From Ipomoea triloba (Eukaryota > Streptophyta > Magnoliopsida > Solanales > Convolvulaceae), in NCBI RefSeq assembly GCF_003576645.1, contig NC_044922.1:13623970-13687969 (forward strand): a stretch of 64,000 bases of DNA, in the 5' to 3' direction. The position numbers and the translations under genes were made by a program. Positions within the stretch are counted from its first letter, which is position 1. Every line of letters starts with the position of its first letter. The notes under the pieces were generated by a model, which saw only the letters and a program-made list of their open reading frames with translations, had not been told where the DNA came from and searched no databases. Positions 22,242 through 34,047 of the stretch are shown piece after piece.

Positions 22242-24594
22242 TAAGTATATTTAATGTGACTTTTGGCTTGAGAAAGTTCGAATCATTAATAAATGTGATT
22301 CTTTGAAATTATAAAAAAATAAATCTAAGCTAGGATTTTCTCGGTAAACACATTTTTTAAATTTATTTTAAAAAAATGAATTGACAAGAAAATATCACGA
22401 TGGAATTAATTAACTTGAATGACCTGAATTAACCAAAATCAATAATTAAGGAATAAATAGTAAATAGAAGATATTGAAGGTGGCCCATGTGCTAAGCCCT
22501 CGATTTTCCTCCTTGATTGAACTCAAGGTTGGCCTTGCACCTTGTTGGGTCAACTGTTGCTTGGCTCGGCCTGGCGGTCTTGGTTGATTCTCTCCTCCTC
22601 GATCGTTTTCTTTACTTTGGGGTGCCTCGTGGATTGAGGTCAAGGCCTACATCGCCTACGATGACTTTGGGGTGTTTCATCGCCCTGTCGAGGTCCCACC
22701 TGTTTCCAAGAAAAGTTTATTCATTGTCTTCGTTGTCGTGGTCAACCTCGCGGTTGGGTTGGGGTTCGACCTTGGCTTAAGCCTTACCGAGCTTGGCTAC
22801 AAGTTCTCTATGGGACTGGTAGCTCGACCTCGAATTCCCCCGGTCCAGACTTTGGGCCATTTAGATTGCTTAGCTCTTTCTTGGCCCTGTCTAACACTTT
22901 GTTAATGTCATTTGCTCAAAAATACGGAGCCTTGGATCCATCTTTGACGTTGAGGTTGGGTCTCATCTAAAGTATGCGATTGTGTCATGGACTCATTTAG
23001 GATTTTTTTTGTTAAGGTTAGTCATTTTTTGCCAAAGTTATTCAACATCGTCATGCTAAAGACTCTTCCGTTCGGCGATAGGCAAGGTCGAGTCTCGTAT
23101 CGCCTCTAAGGTGTTAGCCGTATCGCTCAATTTGTGCACCACCAACATAGTGAGAATGGCGTTTCACTAGTAACCCTATACGTCGCGGTGTGATATGCCT
23201 TGAGAATAACCTCAAGATTAGCTTACCTTGATCTATTTAGCCCGAGCTCAGCCTAGCTATTTGGCTTGAGCCTGAGCCCAATGCCCAATGGCATGAGCTT
23301 GGAACTACATGAATTGGGTTTTCAAGACAAGATGACTCCCTCAGCGCAAGCTCGGAAACTCATGATCTCGACTTTTTAAATCAAGGCACACCATTCGGCA
23401 TGAGGTCAGAAAATCATGACCCCGACTTCGCGAGGCAAGGAAGGTTCTTCAGCGCAAACTCGGTATCTCGGAGGATAAGCCCTTCAGCATGAGCTCGGAA
23501 AATCATGAGCATGTCCACCCAGGACAAGATGAGTCCCTCAATGTGTGCTCGGCAAAAAGTGGGGTTCGATCAAGTTGTGGTCAGCATGAGTCAAAATAAA
23601 GCGTGCTCGGATCCTTCTCCTCTCTCATGGGATTGAGGTTGACACTTGGGGTAACACTAGGCAAATTGACCTCTACATCAGCTTGGCCTCGGGTTTGTTC
23701 CTCTACCTCAATGTCGTGCTGGTGGTTGGGGCAAACTGACATCCCCATCAACTTGAACTCCTTGCACTCGCAGAGGTCGAGTGCCAAACACCACGTTTGG
23801 CCTCAGAGGGGTGGGGTCGGGGGGAGAGAGGGGGTCGGCTGCCCTTGCACGACCCCATGCGGCTCCCCGATGTCGAGTTGAGGGGGCTACACTACTCCTA
23901 GGAGCCACTCGACTAGGCCGGTTAGCAAGGCTACAACTTGTTGGACTGCGACCACTTCACCCAGGAGTCCCGGGGCCGAAGGTGGGGTGATTGGAGCTGA
24001 CCCAACATTGCGGTTTATGTTGAGCTGGTCCCATAAGTCCCTCCCCGACCTCATAGAGAGGGTTTGTTGACTTGTATCCCCATTGAGGTCGTTTTCGTTT
24101 GGGGTGATATGGGTATTGCTAGAATCGCAAGAGTTGTGAGAGTTAGACCCAACCACACCTTTGATAGTAGGTAGCACGTTCGAGCTTGTTTGTCAAGCTC
24201 TCAATGAAAGCATCAATGATGGAGTTAATTAGTCCAGGTGACCCGAATTAACTAAAACCAATAATTAAGAAATAAATAGTAAAGACAAGATATTGAGTAG
24301 GAAAGATAATGTTTTGTATTAATGACTTATGTAATGTGCTTATAAGATAGATAGTGATAAGACAAGATGAAAATGAAGATGTCCTCAATGAGAACAAATT
24401 AGTAGTGTCAAAGCGGGCCGGGCCGCCCCACCGCGGGCCAAATTTCAGGCGGGCTTTTGCGGGCTGACCCGTTAGGCCTGCGGGTCAGAATTTGTGTAAT
24501 CCTAACCCGCCCCGCGGGCTTTTCATCTTCTTCTTTTTTTTCTTTTAATATACATTCACAGTGTATTACTGTGAATATATATATTCACAGTGTG

Positions 24595-24654
<60 letters not shown>

Positions 24655-24766
24655 AAAAATAATATATATATTTAAAAAATATGGTGGGTTTGCAGGCCAC
24701 AAAACAATATTTCATTTGAAAAGATTATTAAATAGGTAGGGTGGATTAAGTTTAAGATTAGGAGTA

Positions 24767-24830
<64 letters not shown>

Positions 24831-24832
<2 letters not shown>

Positions 24833-25480
24833 CTGCGACCACTTCACCCAGGAGTCCCGGGGCGAAGGTGGGGTGATTGGAGCTGACCCAACATTGCGGT
24901 TTATGTTGAGCTGGTCCCATAAGTCCCTCCCCGACCTCATAGAGAGGGTTTGTTGACTTGTATCCCCATTGAGGTCGTTTTCGTTTGGGGTGATATGGGT
25001 ATTGCTAGAATCGCAAGAGTTGTGAGAGTTAGACCCAACCACACCTTTGATAGTAGGTAGCACGTTCGAGCTTGTTTGTCAAGCTCTCAATGAAAGCATC
25101 AATGATGGAGTTAATTAGTCCAGGTGACCCGAATTAACTAAAACCAATAATTAAGAAATAAATAGTAAAGACAAGATATTGAGTAGGAAAGATAATGTTT
25201 TGTATTAATGACTTATGTAATGTGCTTATAAGATAGATAGTGATAAGACAAGATGAAAATGAAGATGTCCTCAATGAGAACAAATTAGTAGTGTCAAAGC
25301 GGGCCGGGCCGCCCCACCGCGGGCCAAATTTCAGGCGGGCTTTTGCGGGCTGACCCGTTAGGCCTGCGGGTCAGAATTTGTGTAATCCTAACCCGCCCCG
25401 CGGGCTTTTCATCTTCTTCTTTTTTTTCTTTTAATATACATTCACAGTGTATTACTGTGAATATATATATTCACAGTGTG

Positions 25481-25537
<57 letters not shown>
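24831..25537. repeat. Copy of 23944-24650, likely assembly duplication
   Basis: From GACTGCGACCACTTCACCC onward this block repeats 23944-24650 with at most one base missing (GGGGCGAAGG versus GGGGCCGAAGG). It includes the same LTR piece and the same hAT left end, and runs into the gap. The 26138-26260 segment right of the gap likewise copies 24600-24722. Such near-identity beside a gap points to one locus placed twice. Confidence 0.8.
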
Positions 25538-26137
25538 NNNNNNNNNNNNNNNNNNNNNNNNNNNNNNNNNNNNNNNNNNNNNNNNNNNNNNNNNNNNNNN
25601 NNNNNNNNNNNNNNNNNNNNNNNNNNNNNNNNNNNNNNNNNNNNNNNNNNNNNNNNNNNNNNNNNNNNNNNNNNNNNNNNNNNNNNNNNNNNNNNNNNNN
25701 NNNNNNNNNNNNNNNNNNNNNNNNNNNNNNNNNNNNNNNNNNNNNNNNNNNNNNNNNNNNNNNNNNNNNNNNNNNNNNNNNNNNNNNNNNNNNNNNNNNN
25801 NNNNNNNNNNNNNNNNNNNNNNNNNNNNNNNNNNNNNNNNNNNNNNNNNNNNNNNNNNNNNNNNNNNNNNNNNNNNNNNNNNNNNNNNNNNNNNNNNNNN
25901 NNNNNNNNNNNNNNNNNNNNNNNNNNNNNNNNNNNNNNNNNNNNNNNNNNNNNNNNNNNNNNNNNNNNNNNNNNNNNNNNNNNNNNNNNNNNNNNNNNNN
26001 NNNNNNNNNNNNNNNNNNNNNNNNNNNNNNNNNNNNNNNNNNNNNNNNNNNNNNNNNNNNNNNNNNNNNNNNNNNNNNNNNNNNNNNNNNNNNNNNNNNN
26101 NNNNNNNNNNNNNNNNNNNNNNNNNNNNNNNNNNNNN
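25538..26137. other. Assembly gap, 600 N
   Basis: A run of 600 unknown bases flanked on both sides by long (AT)n. Long open frames crossing it are artefacts. Confidence 0.99.
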
Positions 26138-26194
<57 letters not shown>

Positions 26195-26858
26195 AAAAAT
26201 AATATATATATTTAAAAAATATGGTGGGTTTGCAGGCCACAAAACAATATTTCATTTGAATATATATATATTATTTTTTAAATATATATATATATATATA
26301 TATTTTATTGCGGGCCGCGGGTCAATTTTGGCCCGTCCCATTAGGCCCGCATTTTTGCGGGTCTATTTTTTTCATGACCCTAACCCACCCAATCGCAGGG
26401 CGGGTGCGGGCTAGCCCGCGGGCTTTGGTCCACTTTGACAGCCCTAGAACAAATAATGCTTATTTAAAGTAGTAAGCCTAACCAACTCCCCGAAAATAGT
26501 GTGACCCAAGAGAATAGGTCTTCGCCCAATCGTCTTCGAAGCCCGACCATGGAAATCGACCCCCAGGGCCAAGCACGAAAGCTGACCACCAGGAGGCAGA
26601 CCACGGAGCCCGACCTTGTCGGTCGAGGCTCTTTGTTGCCTCCATCTGCAATGCCGTAGACAACCACACTGGTTGAGCTCGAGTCATGACCGACCTCGTG
26701 GTTAACCTTGTCCACGTTGGACTGATTGACATTGGCTGGGTTGGCTCTCAATCTTTCTTTGGGTCAATTTGCTTCGGCCCAAATCCATTCTTAATAATTA
26801 ATGTATCCATAATATCAAATGACTACTTAACTAAAGAATACATTCCATTGAATTATTA

Positions 26859-27902
26859 TTCCAACAATATGAATAATAACTAAGAAAATTATATTTAAAA
26901 AAAAGATGCAAATTTTAATTTTTGTATTAGTAACTTTAAATTCTAATTGGATGAATTAGGAATTTGCAGTAGTTGAAAGTGCTCGATTTGCACTCAAGTG
27001 GGCTCTGGGGCGATGTATAGGAGCTCTTCTCTGAGCTCAGGAATGTGGAGTATCTTGATTTGAGTGGGAACTCACTTTTTGGCTTGCTCTCCATTAATCC
27101 AAACAATTTATCTAGCTTGGTCAATACACTGCAGCATATGAACTTGAGCCATAACAACCTGGCTGGTGGATTTTTCAGTGGAGATTCGATTCAGATGTTT
27201 TAGAACTTGCAGGTTTTGGATTTGGGTAACAATGGATTAATGGGGCAACTTCCTTCTTTTGGATCATCGTCAAATCTCAATGTTCTAAGGCTAGCAAATA
27301 ACCAACTATACGGTTCAGTTCCTGATGAGCTTTTGCTGGGTTTGGTACCGTTGGAGGAATTGGATCTCAATGGCAATGGATTTTCAAGTTAGATGTCAAT
27401 TACTTTAAAGAAGAAGCAGCAACTTCATGTAGCAAGGAAGAGAGCTGAGTTAAAAATCGAAGCTATTAACGTGAAAATAAAAATAAAAACTTTGAAAAAT
27501 ATAAATATTTTAAAATGTACAATATAATAATAACGCAGCCCCATGCAGATAATACAAAATGTTTCCCAATTCTAGGAAATTATTTTTTCCTCACAGGCAA
27601 CGCACACATGTGCAGCACCCGTGCGACACCCGTGTAGCGCCTGTGCAAAGTTGATATAACCACCTCCTAGCTGTTTTTCACAATTTTACTATGATATGAT
27701 CGATGAGCGCGCGCACACACACACACATTTAGATAAATTTATAGAGAAAAAATTACAAAATTAATTTGATTTATTTCTAAATGTATTTCATATATATTAT
27801 AATTCCAACAATATGAATAATAACTAAGAAAATTATATTTAGAAGAAAAAAGATACAAATTTAAATTTTTGTAGTAGTAAATTTAAATTCTAATTGGATG
27901 CA
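26859..27902. repeat. ~95-bp direct repeats bracketing a captured gene piece
   Basis: TTCCAACAATATGAATAATA-ACTAAGAAAATTATATTTA.. to ..AAATTCTAATTGGATG occurs at 26859-26953 and again at 27803-27902, with a weaker third copy at 33659-33755 next to a Helitron 3' end. Between the first two lie the LRR kinase fragment and a short GC-richer patch (27600-27660, repeated CACCCGTG phrases). Confidence 0.65.
26969..27400 (+). pseudogene. LRR receptor-like kinase fragment (ectodomain)
   Basis: After an acceptor-like TTTGCAG (ends about 26968) the frame reads LKVLDLHSSGLWGDV, stop, ELFSELRNVEYLDLSGNSL, then LQHMNLSHNNLAGGFF, GDSIQMF, stop, NLQVLDLGNNGLMGQLPSFG, LNVLRLANNQLYGSVPDELL, PLEELDLNGNGFSS, stop. 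These are successive plant-type LRRs (LxxLxLxxN) most like the ectodomain of the At5g10020-type receptor kinase group. At least three in-frame stops mean no product. Signal peptide, transmembrane segment and kinase are missing, so one exon piece was captured. Confidence 0.75.
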
Positions 27903-28776
27903 TTTCCTTAATGATTATATATTACGTCGTATATGAAAATAATATATATATAGAGGCAAATTATATAATATAATTTTCGTAATTATAATATATATTGATG
28001 GATTTATAATTAAAATAATCACATTTAAAAATTAACAAAATTAGGATTTTAATTTTGTATTGTTAATATAGTGCATAAATATAAGTATGTATTTAAACAA
28101 AATTAAATAGTTATGAACACACGTTTTTTTAATTTTATAATTTAATTTCCTTAAGTATATTTCATTTTTTATTACTTATAATTAATGAAATGGATTTACA
28201 AATTAAAATAATTTAATACAATCCCTAACTATATTACGTATTTAGGCATATTTCTGAATTTTTACTTAAGAGTATGAGTTTAGACAATTTTAAAATAATT
28301 TTTCTTAATGAGTAAGCATAGTAGCAATTTTTTTTTTTTTTTGTGAACTTGGCTCATGAATAACGGGAAAATGTGTTACCACACTCTTATGAAACTAACA
28401 ATATTTATGTTATTAACTTAAATAAATTTATTTTGAGCTCGTAATATTGAAATAATCCATACTATATTAGATTTGAAAAATTTTATAATTTATCATATTT
28501 TATAAAATTTGTTTACACCATTTGTAGTACAAATTTTTAAAACGAATGCAATAATATTAAAAATTGTCATTAGTCGAATGTTGAAATCATAATAATAATA
28601 TATTTTATCTTTCGCATTTTAAACTTTAAAAATCAACATCGCGTGGATAAATTTATATATAGTAGTAATAATTTCGAGACTATTTTTAAAAGTTAGATGA
28701 AGTAAAAAAAAATTGACATGTAACAATGGTTTTATAGGTATGTTTTATAGTTAAATGCAATCATTAACTTTTAAAA

Positions 28777-28831
<55 letters not shown>
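27903..28831. other. AT-rich dispersed repeat, no gene
   Basis: 27950-28330 is similar to 51335-51740 (ATATTGATGGATTTATAATTAAAATAATCA.., TTAGGATTTTAATTTTGTAT.., GAGTATGAGTTTAGACA). It ends in a (TA)n tract at 28770-28826 just before the Helitron 3' end. Probably the body of the same Helitron-like family. Confidence 0.45.
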
Positions 28832-28832
<1 letters not shown>

Positions 28833-30309
28833 TAGCTTTACACGCGCATTGCGCGAATGGGTTAATGCCCAATGTTTATATTTAAATAAATATTTAAAAT
28901 TAAAGTATATCAATACAAGATTATATAGGAGAAGTTTATACATAGGTAATTGAATATCGAATTTGTTTATTTAAATATATAACTCAAAGTATATAAATCC
29001 AAGATAACATAGGAAATTCATTATAATTGTCACTAACATAAATGTTTGCAACTTTGTAAAATCGATAGTCTAAGTATTTGGTCTAAAAATGATAGTCTAA
29101 ATAAATACTACTTTTAGTCTGAAATTTGTATAAATATTCTTAATTCTCTTTTGAGTAACATTGCCATTGTATTCATCTTTACTATTTGTTCTCTTCCTTT
29201 TTGTTGATAGTGTGTTATTTGCAATTCGGTTATTGTTGGTAGTATAGATGACAACGTCATGCAATGAGATTATGATATAGAAGCTATGGACTTTCCTTTA
29301 GGTGTTCTGCTCGAGGTTCATTTGGTTCAACCATTATTGTTGAATGGGTTATTGTGGATAAAGAAATCCCTAGTTTAAGTAAAAAGATTAAGTAAATTAG
29401 TAAAAATTTGAAAATTTTAAATATGATGTATTCCAAATATATTAAAAGGTAGTTTGATTTCTCGTTTCAATTTGCTGGGTAATGGGTTATTTGAGTACTT
29501 TCATTGTCAACAAATCCCCCAAGTAGTTAATATGGTTGATTTCAAACTATTCTTTTTTATTTTTTATGGTATTAATAAAATACTTGGTAAATAAATATAT
29601 AACATTATTTAGTATTATAACTTTGATATTTAATTACAAGATAGTATAAAAAGAGCATAATGGACAATGTTATGAATATCAATTGATGAATTTGAATGTA
29701 CAAAATCTTGGCATTAGAGAAAATAAAGACAATATAACTAATGAAATTATTTTTCTTATTTAATTTATTGATAATGAATATTTTTTTAAATAAAGGAATT
29801 GTAGACACATAATTCTAAATTAAAGAAATTCACATGTTTCATTTTTTGTTGTAACTACTAATTTATTTAATTCAATAAGAGTAAAATAGAGTGATCCCGT
29901 TTCAATTTGTTGGGTTATTTGAGTACTCTCTTTGTCAACCAATCCCCAAGTAGTTAATATAATTAGCTTCAAATTATTTTTTTACAATTTTTTTTTCATG
30001 GTATTAATAAAATACTTGGTAAATAAATATATAACATTATTTAGTATTATAACTTTGATATTTAATTACAAGATATTGTAAAAATAAAATAATGGACAAT
30101 GTAATGGATATCAATTGATAAATTTGAATGTAAAGAATCTTTGCATGAGAGAAAATAAAGACAATATAACTAATGAAATTATTTCTCTTATTTAATTTAA
30201 TTTTTTTATAATGAATAATTTTTTTTTTCAAATAAAGGCATTGTAAACACATAATTCTAAATTAAAGAAATACATCTGTATCATTTTTTGTTGTACCTAC
30301 CGATTTATT

Positions 30310-31879
30310 TCTACTATACTAATAAGAGCCAAAGAGAGTTAGGCCTAAAATGGGTAGAAAAAATGGCGGTCAAATTATTTAATCAAATTGATGGTTCAGA
30401 TGAATTATTTAATCAAATAGATGGTTAAGATAATTCAGATTAATATTATTAATAGAGATTACCTAATTTAACCTTACTTTTATGATTATCCGTTAAGTTT
30501 TCCGTTAAATATTCTCTTCTCCGTTAATATTCCGTTAACTTTTAACTTACCATTAATTTATATAAGAAAGGTCTTAGGTTAAAACCTCATCTCAATCAAA
30601 TTTGACATAATTAAGAGAAATTAAATAAGAGAAATAATTTCATTAGTTATATTGTCTTTATTTTCTCTCATGCAAAGATTCTTTACATTCAAATTTATCA
30701 ATTGATATTCATTACATTGTCCATTATCTTATTTTTACAATATCTTGTAATTAAATATCAAAGTTTTGCTAAGGACCTTGTGGTCCAGTGGCATCAAACC
30801 TTTCCTTTTATAAGGGAGAAGGGAGGTGGTGGGTTCGAGCCTAGGTTGAGAAAGTAGTTATGAACAGATACTGCATTCTAATAGAGTTAGTCGTATTCAA
30901 AAAAAAAATATCAAATTATAGTATAAAATAATGTTATATATTTATTTACCAAGTATTTTATTAATACTATGAAAAAATAATTTTCTAAATAATTTGAAGC
31001 TAATTATATTAACTACTTGGGGATTGGTTGACAAAGAGAGTACTCAAATAATAACCCAACAAATTGAAGCGGAATCACTCTATTTTACTCTTATTGAATT
31101 AAATAAATTAGTAGTTACACCAAAAAATGATACATATGTATTTCTTTAAAACCATGAAAAAAATAAAAAAGAATAGTTTGAAACCAATCATATTAACTAC
31201 TTGGGGGATTTGTTGACAATGAAAGTACTCAAATAACCCATAACCTAGAAAATTGAAGCGAGAAATTACCTTTTAATATCTTTGGAATACATAATATTTT
31301 AAATTTTCAAATTTTTATTAATTTATTTAACATTTTTTCTTAAACTAGGGATTTCTTTATCCACAATAACTCATTCAACAATAATGGTTGAACCAAATGA
31401 ACCCCAAGCAGAACACCAAAGGAAAGTCCATAGCTCCTATATCATAATCCCATTGCATGACATTGTCATCTATGCTACCAACAATAACCGAATTGCAAAT
31501 AACACACTACCAACAAAAAGGAAGAGGATAAATAGTAAAGATGAAGACAATGACAATGTTACTCAAAAGAGAATTAAGAACACTTAGAAAAATTCAAATT
31601 AAAAGTAGTATTTATTTAGACTATCATTTTTAGACCAAATATTTAGACTATCAATTTTACAAGGTTGCAAACATTTATTTTAGTAATAATTATAATGAAT
31701 TTTCTATATTATCTTGGATTCATATACTTTGAGTTAGATATTTAAATAAAAAAATTCGACATTCAATTGCCCATGTATAAACTTCTCCTATATAATCTCG
31801 CATTGATATACTTTCAAATATTTATTTAAATATAAACATTGGGCATTAACACATTCGCGTAATGCGCGTATAAAACTAG
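30310..31879 (+). mobile_element. Inner non-autonomous Helitron (plus)
   Basis: Starts TCTACTATACTAATAAG at 30310 and ends CGCGTAATGCGCG, TATAAAA, CTAG at 31876-31879, with T following. It belongs to the same family as the outer element but lies in the opposite orientation, so 28832-30300 and 30590-31879 form a long imperfect inverted repeat. Rejoining the flanks gives TTTATT|TAATTTAATAAGAG, matching the uninterrupted copy at about 29865. No coding capacity. Confidence 0.8.
30763..30905 (+). mobile_element. SINE (tRNA-related) inside the inner Helitron
   Basis: About 143 bp with Pol III internal promoter boxes: A box TGGTCCAGTGG (30781-30791) and B box GGGTTCGAGCC (30831-30841). It has a 3' A-rich tail and a 10-bp duplication AAATATCAAA at 30753-30762 and 30906-30915. 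The same position is unoccupied in the related arm near 30060 (on the complement, ATCAAAGTTATAATAC). Confidence 0.82.
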
Positions 31880-32187
31880 TAATTTAATAAGAGTAAAATA
31901 GAGTGAGAAACTTAATTATGCCAAATTTGATTGGGATGAGGTTCGAACCTAAGACCTTTCTTATAAAAATTAATAGGTAAGTTAAAAGTTAACGGAATAT
32001 TAACGGAGAAGAGAATATTTAACGGAAAACTTAACGGATAATCATATAATTAAGGATAAATTAGAAAATCTCAAAGAAAATTATAAATCTAAACAATCTG
32101 AACCATCCATTTGATTAAATAATTTGACCGCCATTTTTTCTACCCATTTTAGGCCTAACTCTCTTTGGCTCTTATTAGTATAGTAGA

Positions 32188-33066
32188 TAGTAGATATGCA
32201 CTTTTATAACAATTTCGATGGTATGTACATCAAAGATTATTGTAAGTTTTTTTATTTTGTTTTTTAGAAAGCAGTTTTTTTATGTTGTTAATCAAATACA
32301 ACTGCATCCAACCTTCATTAGAAAATTAATAACATAACATCTAATAATATTTTAATAAAATATTAATGTACATAACAATCTTTAGTCTTTTTTTTTTGTG
32401 CTTCGGAAGAACGTAACCCCTTAGGGATACTATCTCACTGTTTGGACATAAGTACAATGCTCATCGGCATGAAGAATATCTTGCAAAGCCCTTGACAAAA
32501 ATAAATAAAATGATATTATAAAAATGATAAATAAATAATTAAATACATAAATCTAAGAAATGAATAACTACCATTATTTGTAAAATAATATTCAGGTTGT
32601 TGCTCGCTGGTTCTACATTTCTACTCTGTTAGAAAAATAAATAAACATCTTTGACTCATAATTAGCAGTCTAAAATTTATTAATAAATCTAAAACATTTA
32701 ATTTGAAATAGTTAAATAAGATATCTTAACCAACATTGCAGAATAAAATTTAGTGTGCCAAATATTCATTCACAATAATAATGATTCGATATTGATATTA
32801 ATATTTATTAATAAGACATTTACAATTTATTAATAAGACCATTACAATTTATTTTGGATTACAAAAACTATTCTAACACGGGTGACATGTTTACTATTTT
32901 AAATTAACACTCAAATAACACTTTTTTTAAGAAACTGATATAATACCACAATTAATTCATTGTACTTATTTTAGAACTTCATTTTTAATTTTTAGTTTTT
33001 CATTGAAAATAAACTTTAGTCATTACAAACTTTCTATAGCTTAATGAAAATTAGCGTGAAAAATTA

Positions 33067-33102
<36 letters not shown>

Positions 33103-33373
33103 GAAAAACAAAGTTCTAATTTCTTTTATGACAACATGTATAATATATAATTTTCTAATTTTATAATAATTTATGACAAAAAATATATATATGTATATAT
33201 ATAAAGCTTACCAAATAAAGTCATTACATGTATACATAAATTAGTAATGATTTTATTTGGTAAGCTTTATATATATACATCTATACATAAACTAGTTAAC
33301 TGATTTCAAATTTCAAACTAATTTTTTTTTGTGTACAATGAGCGGTTAGATGATACTTTTGTTTTAATATATA
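32188..33373. other. AT-rich spacer
   Basis: No ORF or RNA gene. It contains a (TA)n tract at about 33068-33100 and the hairpin at 33195-33275. Confidence 0.5.
33195..33275. repeat. Strong hairpin (~32-bp stem)
   Basis: TATATATAAAGCTTACCAAA-TAAAGTCATTAC is followed after about 15 nt by GTAATGATTTTATTTGGTAAGCTTTATATATA, an almost perfect inverted repeat. It may be a minimal MITE or a foldback remnant; no target duplication was seen. Confidence 0.7.
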
Positions 33374-33800
33374 CTAGTATTTTACCTGTGCGATACACGG
33401 AATTTTTTCTGTTATTATAAATTTAAATAAAAAAATTCAAAAAATTAAAATATATTAAAATATACAATATAATAATGTAGTTGAATTTTCATATATTTGG
33501 TTAAGTATCTATTATCATAGCATACAAAATTAAAATTAAAATTAAAATTTTGTATGATTAATATAATCTCTAATCATGTACATATTTAGATAAAGTTATA
33601 GCGAAAAATTTACATAATTAAATTGAATTATTACTAATCGTATTTCATATATATTATAATTCTAACAATATGAATAGTAACTAAGAAAATTATACTTAGA
33701 AATTAAAAAATGTAAATTTTAAATATTGTATATGTGATTTTAAACTATGATCAGACGCATTTTCTTATATAATTGTGTAATACATTATATATACAAATAA
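33374..33800 (-). mobile_element. Helitron 3' end and body
   Basis: On the minus strand the element ends CCGTGTATCGCACAGG (hairpin with mismatches), TAAAATA, CTAG at 33377-33374, T outside. The body to the right shares 33659-33755 with the repeats that flank the LRR fragment. 5' end not found. Confidence 0.55.
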
Positions 33801-33829
33801 TATATATATATATATTTGTGAATCTGTGA

Positions 33830-34047
33830 TGAGTATAATGATGAGTGTAAAAAGATGGTGTGAAATGTCGTTCCGCTAAGGATTGGGGTTATGGCATGTA
33901 ATTCTATGAATTAAGAATACTAGACACTAGAGTACGCGAATCAACTAGAATCCAAGCAACTAATAACTGAATGATGAAAATTAAAAGAAATAAATTTGCT
34001 AATGAATTAACTGTATGATAAGGGAATGGGTCAGATTAAGGGAATTG
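33830..34047. other. Left part of an older element split by the Copia insertion
   Basis: Non-coding sequence interrupted at AATTG by the Copia element and continued at 50286-51300. The layout (low-complexity with AACTAATAACTG, CAATCATAACCC, GCGAATTACTCACG phrases) resembles a LARD or large LTR. No gene. Confidence 0.4.

Larger units (their letters stand above)
21641..22395. repeat. Dispersed AT-rich repeat split by insertions
   Basis: 21641-21735 and 22242-22395 together match the repeat at 2240-2450 (TAATTAGGAAAATTCAATTTTT.., then TTAATGTGA.., TTCTTTGAAATTATAAAAA). The break point in the 2240 copy (ATGAAAAAAGTTAGTATA) shows where about 500 bp were inserted here. Confidence 0.6.
24400..26446. 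mobile_element. hAT-type element inserted in the Gypsy LTR (contains gap)
   Basis: Ends TAGTAGTGTCAAAGCGGGCC and, at the right, GGTCCACTTTGACAGCCCTA form imperfect inverted repeats. GAACAAAT lies directly outside both ends (24392-24399 and 26447-26454), an 8-bp duplication fitting hAT. The uninterrupted LTR at 11.6 kb has ACAAAAAATG at the corresponding place. The ends are GC-rich with GCGGGC/GCCCGC runs; the centre is AT microsatellite. True length is unknown because of the gap and a copied block inside. Confidence 0.8.
22396..26817 (-). mobile_element. Gypsy-type element remnant (LARD-like), minus strand
   Basis: The 5' LTR on the minus strand runs from 26817 (TGATATTATGG) to 24217 (ATCA), interrupted by a hAT element. 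The leader TTGATGCTTTCATTGAGAGC follows. The internal 22476-24210 is GC-richer with no intact gag or pol; its best open frame near the leader starts MLPTIKGVVGSNSHNSCDSS and recalls the 11.3-kb copy. A short piece of the other LTR lies at 22396-22475. The element thus lost nearly all coding sequence and most of one LTR. Confidence 0.6.
28832..32187 (-). mobile_element. Outer non-autonomous Helitron (minus), interrupted
   Basis: 5' end at 32187: TCTACTATACTAATAAG on the minus strand, with A outside. 3' end at 28832: hairpin-forming CGCGCAATGCGCG, then TGTAAAG and CTAG, with T outside. Both fit Helitron termini. It is split by a second Helitron at 30310-31879, leaving about 1.79 kb of its own sequence. 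It holds an internal tandem duplication (TTGTCAACAAATCCCC.. unit at about 29470-29880 and 29895-30300). No Rep/helicase. Confidence 0.8.

Noticed and set aside
22446..23990. Several short ORFs in GC-rich DNA
   Set aside because: Overlapping frames on both strands, low-complexity composition, inside a Gypsy remnant without recognisable gag or pol.
25447..26255. Long open frames on both strands across the gap
   Set aside because: They are (Ile-Tyr)n from AT repeats plus 600 N, not coding.
31384..31587. 67-residue ORF in the inner Helitron
   Set aside because: Family copies of the same stretch in the outer Helitron are not open; no Rep or helicase similarity.
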